A DNA stretch of 64,000 nt from Tetragonia tetragonoides (Eukaryota; Streptophyta; Magnoliopsida; Caryophyllales; Aizoaceae), in contig CM076154.1 in the NCBI GenBank assembly GCA_038025085.1, positions 15,288,001-15,352,000 of the forward strand. The letters are read 5' to 3'. Position numbers and translations under genes: made by a program. The notes under the pieces were generated by a model. The model was not told the origin of the DNA, ran no database searches, and worked only from the letters and a program-made list of their open reading frames with translations. Positions 23,630 through 35,368 of this stretch are shown here, one piece after another (position 1 is the stretch's first letter; each line of letters begins with the position of its first letter).

Positions 23630-24510
23630 TAGAGATGAGCTATTTGGTTTGAGCAAAAAAAAACTCCAATGTCACTTGACGGCCCAAACCCAAAGCACAC
23701 GGATACAGGATCTGTAAATAAAAGACAACGCCTTTTATTCGCACTTCGCAATTCAAATAAAAACGACTTTGCAAAAATATTTATTTATTGAATTGAATTC
23801 AAAAACCGCGAATCATTTTGAATCTACCAACAATGGAGGTCTTCATAATTCTCAGGCAAGCTGATTACTATAATACGCAATTCTAGATTTCAATGAAATA
23901 TAGTACCTATAAAATTTTCGCAATTGTTTGTTTGTTTGTTTGAATTTGTTATTTTCGCTGGTTAATTAGCTCTATGGCTCGTAAAATTTCATTGTAAAAT
24001 GAAATGGATCAAACGATTTAGAAACCCTAATTTACAGTTTTAAGAGTAATATGTTCTCTTTGGTTATGTAATTCGGTTTAGCGTTTGAATTTAGGTGCAA
24101 ATCTTATAATTTCATGGCAAATTAAATCACGTCGTTGCTTGTAAAGGATCGTAATTTGGGTTTTAGGGTAAGGTAACTGGCTGAGCGATTTGACAAAATT
24201 GTTATAATTGGATAATTTTTGTCTTTAGCCAATAAACCTAATTTACAGGAGATAATGATTTGTTTATTGAAATATTTTGACAGTTAGGCTAATCACTGGC
24301 TTAGTGTCATTCTAATTTTAGCTATTTGCAATTTGGACAATAATGGAGCTTTCACATCAATGTCAGATTTTACACCAATATGAAACTAGAATTACTGAAA
24401 ATAACATCCAATTGTTCTTGGAATGAAAATTCTGGTTATCCGAATTTGGTCTATAGACTACAAACCTCAACAGTTGTGAGAATAAGATACTAAAAATCAA
24501 ATAGGTCAAT

Positions 24511-26075
24511 TATTGTGATCGATCACATATAGGGTGTCATATTGTTCAAATATGTACGTTTGCGTATGCACGCCCTAGGCTCGTTCTCACGACCCTAGCT
24601 GTTACATCATGCTTTTAAGATTTGTACATATAATGCTTTTAAGATTTTTGCCTGTTACATGTAAATATGTAATGCATGGACTATGACTTGCGATCGAGCA
24701 TGAGTGTGAGCTTTCTGATCATATCCTATCATTTACTATGCTTAGGCTAAAGGACAACTTCTTATCAGAGAGTCTTGTTCCTTTGGAAGTGATGGGAAGC
24801 AGAGAAGTATTCTTATTCCTGTTCTTTTTACAGTAGTGGGTTTGTCAGGTTCTTCTTAGCCGGTTAGCGATATCTCCATGGCTACACCTAGGGTATTTGA
24901 ATCTTTTTGCACAAAAGAGTGGATTGTTTCTATTCTTCTATGTTTTTTTGTTTTCAATTGATTGCGTGCCTAATTCAGAATTCCTTTTGGAGGGTTTTTT
25001 TTTCCATCTTGAATCCGTGTTATCCAATCTGTTTTGGCGTAAGAGTTAAGACAGTCTGACAGAACAACTGACTAATTATCTGAAGCTACTACCATTACGA
25101 TACATGCTTAAGTATGTGTGTCGGCAAGCACAATATGCAAATATTACTCATGTGGTGTACTTGCTGAAGATGTGTGTAAGTTTCCCATTAAAAGGATATG
25201 CTTGTTATCAACATACTTTCCATGAAATCATTGGTGAAGGATGTAGGGAAAATTGTTGGTTAGCCAAACTGGCCAGGGTTGAGAGAGCCCTAGGAAGAAG
25301 AACTGTAACTATGGCTTGTTAATTTCATACCTTACCCAGGGTGTTCTAATTTGCTACATAAAATTGGTGCTTTAATGTGTTGAGTTTGGTAATCTGTGGA
25401 ATTGTGTTTTGCTTGTCCACATAACCAAGCAGGATGTTTATCATGTTCTGGAAGTTAGAAACTTTCACAGGTTTGAAATTGTAGTGCTTCTGAAATAAGA
25501 GTTTCAGGATGTTCGGATTCAAACGTTTATTAATGCTTAGTCCAAGCTCAATGTTATTCTAGCCTTTTCTTATTTTTTTTTCTGCAATTGCAGATCAATA
25601 AGCCAGTATATATAGCCTTCTCATTTTAGTAATGAGAAGGAAATATTGTGATTTGTTCATATCCCATTTGGGAACTTGTCCTCATGAAGTCTTTTTGACT
25701 GACCTTAATACAAAATAAATGCAATTCTTTTGATGCTTGTGGACTTAAAGAACTTTTTGTTCCTATCCTAGTTCCCCAAGTTTATGAAAGAAAACCTGAG
25801 AAGCACAAATATTTCCAAATTTTCTTCCCTGGATGCAAGTTGTAAGGAGGCTAGATTTGAAGGTCTTTGAGTTGATTTTTTTTTTGGTTGAATTAGATAT
25901 TAATTAGAATCTAGTATTTAACAAAAGTGAAGAGGCAGTAGAGGAGAGTTCAGCTTGTAAGATATGCAAAATATGTCATTACTGTTTTGATCTTCAGGCA
26001 AGGGGAACTCTCCCGGCCATAAATTGATGTTCATTGGATTAACACGTATTTGAACTTTGGAGCCCTTGCCTAAAC
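24511..26075. other. Intergenic DNA between duplicated segment and Copia element, no gene recognised
   Basis: Mixed-composition sequence with scattered stops. The 72-aa frame at 25104-25322 has no recognisable domain. The less AT-rich texture than neighbouring DNA could mean old exons or UTRs, but no splice-consistent model was found. Confidence 0.4.
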
Positions 26076-26365
26076 AGAAATGGAGAGAAATCTGATCTGA
26101 ACTCTGTATTTTGTTATTGATGTTCTGGATTTTGTTGTGTTACAGCAATACCTTGTCAACAGTCTTTATATAAGGAGATACAGAAAATTCTAGAGAGAAA
26201 TGATCTAGAAACTAGTTAGTTTAATGTTGCATTAATGAGTAGGGTAATGGAAAGTCTCAAAAGACTTTTCATCTTCAACTTCATTAACTTCTTAGTTGCT
26301 GGATATTGCTGGACACTTCTAGATTATTTTCCAGATTTTTCTGGTAAAACTCTCATATTCTAACA
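26076..26365 (-). repeat. 3' LTR of the Copia element, outer end missing
   Basis: Matches 30540-30828 with one extra base. It begins TGTTAGAATATGAGAG on the minus strand beside the purine tract. The terminal 29 bp present in the 5' LTR are absent and unrelated sequence follows. Confidence 0.9.
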
Positions 26366-27284
26366 CTCCTCCTTGAGAGTTTTTGCCACCACACCAAGCT
26401 TGAATCTTAGGAACTCGAACCTGCCTTTTGGTAAGGCCTTAGTAAAGATGTCAGCAAGCTGAAATTCAGTTGGACAGTAGATTAGCTTCACTTCCTTCTC
26501 TTGTTCTGCATCTCGAACAACATGAAACTTCACCTTCATATGCTTGGTCTTGCTGTGACACACCGGATTCTTTGCAATAGCAATCGCGGATTTGTTGTCC
26601 ACTAAGACTTCAGTGGCTTGGCTTTGCTTGCAGCCCATGTCTGCAAGTATCTTCCTCAACCATACTGAATTGGTTGACAGTTGCCGATGCAGCAACATAT
26701 TCAGCTTCTGCGGTGGATTGAGCTACCACCTCTTGTTTCTTTGAAATCCATGAAAATACTCCAAAGCCTAGTGAGAAAGCATAGCCAAGAGTGCTCTTCA
26801 TGTCGTCAACCGAGCCTCCCCAATCGCTGTCAGAGTAGGCTATCATCTTAGGGTCGGAACAAGGTTGGAACAGAATACCGAAATCAGAGGTGCCTCTCAA
26901 ATATCTTAGTACTCTCTTGGCAGCGCCCATGTGAACTTCACTAGGATCGCCCATAAATCTGGACAGCAAGCTTGCAGCGAACATTAAGTCGGGCCTTGTT
27001 GCTGTGAGGTATAACAGGCTTCCGACTAAGCTTCTATATAGCGTTGCATCCACTTTCTTCTGACCATCAAACTTGGACAATTTTTCATTCACAACGAGGG
27101 GTGTTGCCACTGGCTTGCAGTGCTGCATCTTGAACTTCTTTAGAATGTCCTGAGCATACTTGGTTTGAGCAAGAAAAATCCCTTCTTCTGATTGATGTAC
27201 TTCCATGCCTAGGAAGTAGTTCATTAAGCCCAAATCAGTCATCTCAAATCTCCTTTTCATCTCCTCCTTAAATGCAAAGATCAT
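26360..27284 (-). pseudogene. Copia RT C-terminus and RNase H (two frames)
   Basis: The frame 27284-26610 carries MTDLGLMNYFLGMEV, TRPDLMFAASLLSRFM, AKRVLRYLRGT, SDSDWGG and [11 protein letters not shown]. The frame then shifts near 26670, and 26698-26360 continues with [25 protein letters not shown] and [10 protein letters not shown]. These are the RNase H core and the usual Copia C-terminus. The join to the upstream RT frame also needs one base near 27283. Confidence 0.92.
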
Positions 27285-27856
27285 TCCGGGTTGTTTCCCG
27301 TGACAAGGAGATCGTCCACATAGAGCGATACCAGAAGAATATCACTCTTTCCACACTTTTTTATGTAAAGTGTGTGCTCATTCTTACTTCGCTCAAATCC
27401 TTGCTCAAGAAAGTATGAGTCAATCTTGCTATACCATGCTCTCGGGGCTTGTTTTAGGCCGTATAAAGCTTTCTTCAGTTTGTATACTCTATCTTCTTGA
27501 CCTTTCACAATGAATCCGGGAGGTTGCTCAATATAAATCTCCTCCTCGAGCTCTCCGTTGAGAAAGGCAGATTTAACATCAAGCTGGAATATTTTCCACT
27601 TCTCTTGTGCAGACAAGGCTATAAGAGTTCTCACCGTGTCATGTCTTGCCACTGGAGCAAAGGTATCTCCATAATCAATTCCGACTTGCTGTGAGTAGCC
27701 TTTGACGACTAACCTGGCCTTGTACTTGTTGATGGAGCCATCTGGGTTAAGCTTGATTTTGAAAACCCATTTCACACCTATCACCTTTCGGTCTTTAGGT
27801 CTATCAACTAGCTCCCATGTTCCATTCTTCTCAATCATGTTTATTTTAATTTCCAT
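27281..27856 (-). pseudogene. Copia reverse transcriptase core
   Basis: Shows [74 protein letters not shown] and the catalytic [11 protein letters not shown]. It ends at a stop created by a one-base loss (near 27283). The upstream boundary is a TGA stop separating it from the integrase frame. Confidence 0.93.
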
Positions 27857-27865
27857 AGCTTGCTG

Positions 27866-29497
27866 TCATTCTTCATGAGTTAATGCTTCTTCATAGTTTT
27901 CGGGCTCATCAAGGGCAAAATGACAGCTCTCACACAATTCGGGATCCAAATGAACAACTGGACATTCATCATATATTTGTGAGAGTGGTCTTTTACCTCG
28001 AGGGCCAGTTGCATTGGCACTTGAAGATGGAGTTTCAGCTTCTACTGGAGATGAAATAGGTGTACAAGGAGCTGAATCCAAATCATCATTGTCACGATCA
28101 GGTTCTGGTTCCTCTTGTCCATGATCAGGGGGCTGCATGACATGAATCATTCTCCTTTCAACCTTCTTCTCTCCCCAATTCCATGAGGCGTCTTCATCAA
28201 ATTGGACATCTCTGCTGATCATGATCTTCTCTGTGCTAAGTTTGAAAATTCTGTATCCCTTAGACCGTGAGTCATAGCCAAGGAAGATACTTTTTTCACT
28301 TTTGGCATCCAGCTTGCTTCTTTTTTGAGCTGGTATGTGAGCATAACAGATTGAACCAAACACTTTTAAGTGCTTGGCTGTTGGCATCTTACCACTCCAT
28401 GCTTCGATAGGAGTTCTCCCTTGAACCGCCTTTGTAAGCAACCTGTTCAGAAGGTATACAGCTGTATATACAGCCTCCGCCCAGAATTTTCTCGGCATTT
28501 TCTTTTCCTCTAGCATGCATTTTGCCATCTCAACAACAGTTCTGTTTTTTCTTTCAGAAACGCCATTTTGTTGTGGCGTGTACCCGACAGTGAGCTGATG
28601 TTCTATGCTCTCTTCTTCACAAAATTGGTCAAATTGTGACGAGGTGTATTCTTTTCCTCTGTCGGATCTGATTTTCTTCAGTTTGCAGCCACTTTGAGTT
28701 TCTGCAAGAGCTTTAAACTTCTTGAAAATGCCAAAAACTTCAGACCTCTCCTTCATAAAATATACCCACGTCATCCGGCTAAAATCATCAATGAAAAGGA
28801 TAAAATACTTGTTTCCGGAAAGAGAGATAGTTTTGTGCGGTCCACAAACATCAGTATGGACCAGCTCTAGCTTTTCTTTTGCTCTCCAAACTTTCTCCTT
28901 CGGGAAAGGCAACCTATGTTGCTTGCCTAGTTGACAAGGCTCACATAGGTCTTTGGTGAGAAAAATAGAAGGAAAGTCTCTTACCAAACCCTTCTTGTGA
29001 AGTTCATCAAGGGCACGCAAATTGAAATGCCCGTACCGTCTATGCCATAACCAAGTGTCTTCAACACGAGCTTTATTTGCCACCTCCCCTGCATAGTTCC
29101 ACTTCAAAGGAAAACTTTTCTTTTCCATTGTGACTTTTGCAATTTCTTTCATGTCCGGATCAAAAATGGTACAATGATTATTCTTAAAAAGAACTGTGTA
29201 ACCATTTATCATCATTTGCGGAACACTTAGCAAATTTTCATCAAGATCCGGAACTAGAAGAACATCATTTATGTACTTCGTACCTTTCTTTGTTTGGACT
29301 GCAATAGTGCCCTTGCCACTAGACTGAACAACAACCCCGTTTCCCATCCGAACTGGAATTTTGACAGATGAGTCGAGTTTGCAAAAAATGTCTGAATTGT
29401 TTGTCATGTGAGACGTGCAACCACTATCAATTAACCATCTGTCATCACTGTTGTGAGTTGATGCTTGTCGTGCGAAGAACAGACGGTCATCTTCTTA
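27866..29497 (-). pseudogene. Copia protease and integrase
   Basis: The protease site DSGCTSHM lies just upstream of MTNNSD. Integrase follows: zinc-binding HRRYGH and CEPCQLGKQH, then the DDE residues in VHTDVCGP, IRSDRGKEY and GVSERKNRT. A TAA at 29495-29497 cuts it from gag, and a TGA near 27865 cuts it from RT. These stops would end a Gag-Pol polyprotein early. Confidence 0.93.
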
Positions 29498-30427
29498 ATT
29501 GCTATAAGAGTAATGAGCCTCTGAAGTGGACTGTTGCTGCTGGTTTTGCCTTTGTTTTTGTCTGCATTCCTTCTCGGTGTAGCCAATTCGCTTGCAATAG
29601 TGACACTTAGGCTTCCCTTTGTGAAAACAATCTTGTTCAAGATGATTTGTCTTGGTGCAAATGCTGCAAGGAGGGAATTTCCCTCTTGATTGTGGCTGTT
29701 CCTTGTCCTTCCTTTGAAATTTTCTAGCACCTTTGCCCTTCCAGGAATTGGATGCCTTTGGCTGGTGCTTTAACTGGAAAGCATCTTCAGAAGCATTTGT
29801 CATTTTTCTGAATTTTTGTTCGTGTGCCAGCAAGGAACCCATCAACTCAGTTACACTGAGTTTTGATAAGTCTTTTGATTTTTCAATAATAGTGACAATG
29901 GTGTTGAACCTATCTGTCAAGGTTCCCAAAATTTTTTGCACGATTCTCGCATCGGAGATGTCTTCCCCATAAATTTTCATTTGATTTACAGCTTCCATGA
30001 ATCTGGAAGTGTAATCTTTTAAAGCTTCGTTCTCTTTCATCTTCATATTTTCAAAATCCTTCCTTAAGGTGTTGAGTCGAATATTCCGCACCTTCTCATC
30101 ACCATGGAACTCCTCCTGGAGAATACTCCATGCCTCTTTCGCAGTGGAAGCTCTCATTATTCTAGGAAAGATGGTGTCCATGACAGCACCGAGTATGAAG
30201 GACAAAGCCTTGGCATCCTTCAAGTCATCGTCATTCAACTTCTTTAGTTGAGCTTCAGTGTATTCAGCTTATTCTTTTCTTTCTTCGACTCCATTTTCCA
30301 CTATCTCCCATAGTGCATTAGCTCTTAAAAAGAGTTTCATTTTTATGCACCAATAATCATAGTTCTCTCCACCAAACGACGGAGGTGCTGGCATAGATAT
30401 GGTAGATGTAGAGGATGTTGAAGTCAT
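29495..30427 (-). pseudogene. Copia gag with in-frame stop and altered zinc knuckle
   Basis: The first ATG (30427-30425) starts a typical Copia gag (PPSFGGENYDYW). A TAA at 30269-30271 interrupts it, and the frame continues through the UBN2-type capsid region (ILGAVMDTIFPRIM, TAKEAWSILQEEF). Two zinc knuckles follow. The first (CSICTKTNHLEQDC) is intact; in the second (CHYCKRIGYTEKEC) the histidine is replaced by tyrosine. Confidence 0.9.
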
Positions 30428-30492
30428 ACTTCAACCTGACAGAAACTTTTTTGTTTTTGTTTTTCTTTGTATTTCTGGCCCTTTAAGATCTA

Positions 30493-30508
30493 AGGTGCTC
30501 TGATACCA
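30493..30508 (-). promoter_or_regulatory. Copia primer-binding site, initiator-Met tRNA
   Basis: Minus strand TGGTATCAGAGCACCT, two bases from the 5' LTR. It is a perfect match to the usual plant iMet primer site (TGGTATCAGAGC). Confidence 0.92.
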
Positions 30509-30510
30509 CT

Positions 30511-30828
30511 TGTTGGTGCAAAGGAGGTTTAGTGCAGGGAGAAATGGAGAGAAATCTGATCTGAACTCTGTATTTTGTTATTGATGTTCTGGATTTTGTT
30601 GTGTTACAACAATACCTTGTCACAGCCTTTATATAAGGAGATACAGAAAATTCTAGAGAGAAATAATCTAGAAACTAGTTAGTTTAATGTTGCATTAATG
30701 AGTAGGGTAATGGAAAGTCTCAAAAGACTTTTCATCTTCAACTTCATTAACTTCTTAGTTGCTGGATATTGCTGGACACTTCTAGATTATTTTCCAGATT
30801 TTTCTGGTAAAACTCTCATATTCTAACA
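30511..30828 (-). repeat. 5' LTR of the Copia element (318 bp)
   Basis: Minus strand TGTTAGAATATGAG to a terminal CCAACA. A TTATATAAAG box in the minus orientation near 30632-30642 is the probable promoter. Confidence 0.93.
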
Positions 30829-32716
30829 GATATGATTGTCATAAGGACAGAGATGCTCTCAAAGAAAGATACATGGCAAATGTTGTTGCTGTCTTGTATA
30901 TAGATCAATTGCTGTTCCATTGCAGATAAGATAATGATTGTGATCCAACCATTTGGTGATTTAATCTGAGTTTCCTTTTGTAGACCCCCAAGTGATGATT
31001 ATGCTTGGATTATATTGTTTACCGACTTCTCATCAGTCATCAGCAACCAGATTGTGCTCGTTGTTGGCTGCTTCTGAATGAGGTATTTTACTCTAATTAT
31101 GTTTGCCTATGGATAGTCATAGTAAGATGGAAAAAGTTAATTTTTTATACTTTTATATGCAGTTGTTTGCTTCTTTTGGTGTTACAGTGCTCATTTAGTG
31201 GATTAGGGAATGATGTTTAGGAGAATTTGTTTCGTTTTTTCCCCCTCTTACAAACAGAGCTCAATGTGACAAAATTAACACAGAAACTTTTACTGCATGA
31301 TAATATTCAAACTAGGAAACTATGGTGGTACAGGATTTTGTTATTGAAGAAGGTCCCCTGTGTTTGTTAAAACATTGGCCTCAGATTTAAGATTGATTGT
31401 TTTCCACCACTTTATAAAGTCCTTAAAAGACTCGTCATGTCCTGTGTTTGCACAGGTTTATTAAACGACCTGTTGCCTAGGAATGCCCCCAAGGTCACAT
31501 GACATACTAGGGAGTTTACATGGAATCAACATTCCATCTCCTTTTTAGCCCCATAATATAGTTGGGATCTGCAAAGAAGGCAAATAGAACTCTATAATAG
31601 ATGCAATTGAGTTTTAACTTTTTCACAAAAATAGGTCATTATTTACATCAAAAACCTTGATCATATGCAGAGTCCTCTGTAGTAGACCAAATCTAATCTT
31701 GGTAGTAGAGAGTTTTGAGGGGCTAACTGTAGTTGGGATCTACAATGTAGATTACTGGAAAACATATTTTATGAGAGAACATTATCATTAATTTACCACT
31801 AAAGCCTGCATATAATGCAAAGCCCCAGAGATGCACCAAATCTAATCTTGGTCCAAGAAATTTGCTGGGGCACCCATATAGAAATTCCCTCTTTCTTAGC
31901 TCCATGATAATAATAATATTCATATTTGCCCCACCTTTATTTCTGTCCCTCCCTCCTACCCTCCAATTAAGATCAATCCACATGCTAACTTTGCTCAGAG
32001 ACATCACCTTATGGTACCCTGCAGGGAAAGGATCTTGTCCAATTTTGCTTTATTGTCAGTTTGAATCACCCACTTGAAGTTCCCATGTTGAATGACCTAT
32101 CCTTGTCTCTATGTTTAGATATTGGTCAAGTGGGCCATGGAATTTGATAGCTAAGCAATAAGAATTATCCAAAGACTTGCTGCTTGGAGTATGCCTGTTT
32201 GCTCTGTGTGTTAAGTATTTCTAATAGCTACATTGTGCATGGTCTTGATATCCAAAATTTACTATTATGGTGAAGAACTAAGAAGATCCCAACAAAGCTG
32301 GGACTTGTGTTCTTCAGAACTATGAACCTTATTAATAGATATTGCTTGCCTTTCGGTAATTGGATATCAGTGACCATCAGACATCAGTATATACATATTT
32401 GTTCCATTGTTGAAACCTTTGATGCACGGACACTGTGAACACTGTTGGCAAGTAACTTGTGTCCCCGCTTTTCGACATTTCCGTTTTCCATGTAAGTTTC
32501 TGCAACATAGGTTGAGATTAAAACCAACCTTATGGCATCCACGCAGAGTTGGAGGAGAGTATATGCAGACCTAGATTGGAAAGTTACTAAAATCCAGCAA
32601 GTTTATGGAATAGAATCTCTAGCCCTTATAATGTGAATGAAGGTGATAAATTTGGAGTAAAATGAAGAAAAAGTGTATTTCTTTTTTATGGGATTGTACT
32701 GTGTTGTATTACAAAT
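30829..32716. other. Intergenic DNA, no gene recognised
   Basis: Stops occur in every frame. Two similar phrases around TTGGTAGTAGAG/TTGGTCCAAG near 31698 and 31850 suggest a weak local duplication (each following CCAAATCTAATC). Nothing else is supported. Confidence 0.4.
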
Positions 32717-32836
32717 GTGTCTTTTTCCAGTGAATTGGACTGAATAGTAATATGTGAGAGAAAAAGTAGATCTCTGAACTGAACTCTAGTTCACTGAATT
32801 GAATCGAACTTAAATGAGTAACGGGAAAAGAAGACA
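32717..32836. repeat. TTCAGTT-family MITE-like repeat, copy 1
   Basis: 120 bp bounded by GTGTCTTTTT and AAAAGAAGACAC inverted ends, with an interior of CTGAACTGAACT and TTCACTGAATTGAAT runs. Related copies lie at 37118, 38568 and 39632. Confidence 0.55.
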
Positions 32837-33372
32837 CCAATATACTTAACATGGTCTAACTGTGTTTTACATTCATGGATATGTATTACAGAGCACAACT
32901 TTTGAGAAGGTTGATTGTATGTGAATGATTTGTTTTTCCCTGATCTGCTGAGTATATGACCAATTTTAAATAATGATGAAGAATGTTTGCTCGTGTTTTG
33001 AATGATTGAAGCATCTTCAAGTGTGTCAGGGATGAAGAGAGGGAAGAAGGGGAGGGTGGGACCACTTACTTGCTGATAGTGCCTTCCACGGTTCCACCCA
33101 CGAATCAATTGTAATAATTGGGTCCACAATTACAACTACATGAACAAGTACTCAATTGATGGGAGTCTAGTCTTTTCATATAGTAATAGGTAGGCTAAAC
33201 CATGCATTATCTCGCTATATATGCATAATAATATCATCTTTCTCAATTTCATCTGGTAGGTGTTTGTGTTTGTGCTGTCAACTTTGATTATGATATATAG
33301 TAATATAAACTAACAGTAATGCCTATTTACTGCATGTTTTTAGTCTAAACAACCTGTTTTGTCTCTTTCAAG
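32837..33372. other. Intergenic DNA, nothing recognised
   Basis: No gene; the minus frame at 32791-33129 lacks any recognisable domain. Confidence 0.4.
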
Positions 33373-33578
33373 CTATGTTGCTCGGACGTGGCGGTTAAGT
33401 TTCAGAGTGTCCAGTACCCATACCCCTATTTATACTCATACCATGTTACGGACTCGGTCATTTTATGAACATTCTACATGTTTTTCGTTGAAAATTGAGT
33501 GTCCAGTGTCCATACCCATGTCAGAGTGTCGAGTACTCGACACGGGTACTTGAGGAGAATGAAGTCCGAGCAACATAG
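33373..33578. mobile_element. MITE with CTATGTTGCTCGGA ends, copy 1 (206 bp)
   Basis: The ends CTATGTTGCTCGGAC and GTCCGAGCAACATAG are inverted. The interior has a second inverted set around GTGTCCAGT-CCCATACCC. A shorter relative lies at 34146-34277. No clear target duplication was identified. Confidence 0.75.
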
Positions 33579-34145
33579 CTTCCTAGTTATAGAAAACATA
33601 TACAGTGCTCAAAAAGAAAAGTAGAGAGAAACAATTTGCTTCACATTTTCTCACTAAAAGTTTGTTGTTCAGGAGAATTTGATAAGTTGATGCTCATTAT
33701 CAGCTATCAAACTTGAAGGCACAGTTGAGACTCTGTTGTTGACTGATCACCAGTAAGTTCCTTAGTCTCTTGTGGATGACTTTAAACAAAGAAGTCATGG
33801 AATGCTATTGATTTAGCTAGTAGCGAGCAGGTCTATGGATACTATACTTGGACACTTATTCAATTGAGGCCAAAGCATGTGAATGCTCTTAGATACCCGT
33901 ATGAAGCATCCTTATTTGTAAATACTCGTATGCTTTACATGATTGGTAAAATGTCACAGTTACTTGGGGTGTAGCCGTGTAGGCTTCCCAACACAAAATA
34001 GCAAATGGAGTATTTGGAACTTGTTTATTAAGATGAGCAAACTTAAGTATCCCATACTTTCCGATTATGGGTGTGTTCTTTTTCACCGACTCAGTGTAGT
34101 TGGTTCAGTTTAATTTAGTGATATACCTTTTCTTATACATATTAC
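33579..34145. other. Intergenic DNA with the left part of a TTCAGTT-type repeat
   Basis: No gene. Near 34072 the sequence GTGTGTTCTTTTTCACC followed by GGTTCAGTTTAATTTAG resembles the TTCAGTT family. It may be a copy split by the MITE at 34146. Confidence 0.4.
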
Positions 34146-34277
34146 CTATGTTGCTCGGATTCTTCATTTCTCCTCAAATACCCGTGTCGAGTACTCCACA
34201 CTCTGAAATGGGTATGGACACTGGACGCTCCATGGATATTAAACACTTTGACACTTAGGCGAGTCCGAGCAACATAG
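34146..34277. mobile_element. MITE with CTATGTTGCTCGGA ends, copy 2 (132 bp)
   Basis: The same inverted ends as 33373-33578 (CTATGTTGCTCGGATT and AGTCCGAGCAACATAG), with the GTGTCGAGTACT block in the opposite orientation. It sits between two TTCAGTT-like stretches, so it may be nested. Confidence 0.75.
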
Positions 34278-34769
34278 TATATTACTATTCAGTTCAATTT
34301 TATTTTTAGATACAGTATTATGTGCTAGTGTGCTACGCCCATAGAATGCTGATTTAATTCAATCATACAGGATTGGGGACAGCATGGCACAAAAGGACAA
34401 GACATGGAATTGTTGATGGTGACTATGAATGAGGGCCTAGCTCGTTATTCAGATTTTGCCATTTCACACCAACCTACAGTACAAAGTGTGAAGCCCTAGG
34501 AAAAAGCTCTTGTGCTGCCGCGTATAGGGAGACAATGGCGGGTTAGGGAGGCCCTCCCGTAGAATGTGGTAACCGGTAATTATCATACTGCTCAATCTGA
34601 TCGTCTTTCATTCTGCATTGGTGTCATTTCATCTCATTACCATATGCTTCATTTAGACTTGAGCTAGGCCCAAATCATAATGCTATACCATAATTGAGAA
34701 TTTGTACACTAAGATACAAGTCAAAACATAAAGCACGAAGAACTAAGTTCAAACTTAAAACACTAAGGA

Positions 34770-34905
34770 CGTCTTGACCTCATGATTAAGATTGAAATGT
34801 TGGGTGCATTTATGTTTTAATATTGAAATGTTGGGTGCATTATGGTTTAAGTTCGAATCTCATTCCCTCATAATACACAATCACAAAATTATCATACACA
34901 TCATG
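34770..34905 (+). repeat. Possible SINE with tRNA-like boxes
   Basis: A box-B-like AAGTTCGAATCTCATTCC (34849-34866) follows a duplicated GAAATGTTGGGTGCATT (two copies). ACCTCATGATTAAGATTG could be box A. No clean tail or target duplication. Confidence 0.35.
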
Positions 34906-35034
34906 AAACGGGAAAAACATTTACCTTCACATATAACAAAAGAGTTCCCGAAATGAGGCTAAAAAGTGAAAAGTTGCCAAACTAATGACCTAGGAATTGC
35001 CAACCTTTGTATATTACGGTTAGTATGTATTTAC

Positions 35035-35360
35035 TAGGGGTGTAAATGAGCCGAGCAGATTCGAGTACCTCTGTGCTCGTGCTCGGCTCGTTTATCAAAT
35101 TAGTGCTCGTGCTTGGCTCGTTCATTATCGAGCAAGTTTTGACTGAGCTTTAACGGAGTATGTTTATGAGCAGCTTGCGAGTACTCTAGTTTGTTAGGTA
35201 TTATTATAACCTATAAGAATACTAACGAGCCGAATATTGGGGTGCTCGTGCTCGGCTCGTTTAATAAACAAGTATCAGATAAGTGCTCGTACTCAGCTCG
35301 TTTATTATCGAGCGAGCTTCGACCGAGTACGTTCGCGAGCACGAGTGTTTTGACTCGTTA
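35035..35360. mobile_element. CTCGGCTCG-rich repeat, hAT-like (326 bp)
   Basis: Flanked by an 8-bp direct repeat GTATTTAC (35027-35034 and 35361-35368). It starts TAGGGGTGTAAATGAGCCGAG and is built of GTGCTCG-TGCTCGGCTCGTTTAT repeats. The 8-bp flank fits hAT, but the terminal inverted repeats are weak. Confidence 0.5.
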
Positions 35361-35368
35361 GTATTTAC

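Larger units (their letters stand above)
16991..23662 (+). mobile_element. Full-length L1-type LINE (about 6.7 kb with insertion)
   Basis: Flanked by a 15-bp duplication ACTCCAAT(A/G)TCACTT (16976-16990 and 23663-23677) with one mismatch, and ends in an A run at 23655-23662. It has a 5'UTR of about 300 bp, ORF1 (DUF4283 and zinc knuckle), ORF2 (endonuclease, reverse transcriptase) and a remnant RNase H. ORF2 is interrupted by a 953-bp hAT-like element, and a deletion removes the region between RT and RNase H. It is therefore immobile. Without the insertion it is about 5.7 kb, close to the usual plant L1 size. Confidence 0.95.
16905..24510. repeat. Duplicated segment, copy 2 (split by a LINE)
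   Basis: 16905-16990 plus 23663-24510 together match 7045-8070. The match resumes immediately after the LINE target duplication (GTCACTTGACGG). This shows the segment was duplicated before either the SINE in copy 1 or the LINE in copy 2 arrived. Confidence 0.85.
26076..30828 (-). mobile_element. Decayed Copia LTR retrotransposon
   Basis: Minus-strand element of 4.75 kb with gag, protease, integrase, RT and RNase H in Copia order. The 5' LTR is complete; the 3' LTR lacks about 29 bp at its outer end. The PBS matches initiator-Met tRNA, and a purine tract AAGGAGGAG precedes the 3' LTR. I see three in-frame stops, two frameshifts and one zinc-knuckle substitution. Over the shared 289 bp the LTRs differ at only about five positions, so insertion is recent although the coding part is broken. 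The right flank is GATAT; no matching left flank is seen, consistent with loss of the outer end. Confidence 0.95.
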
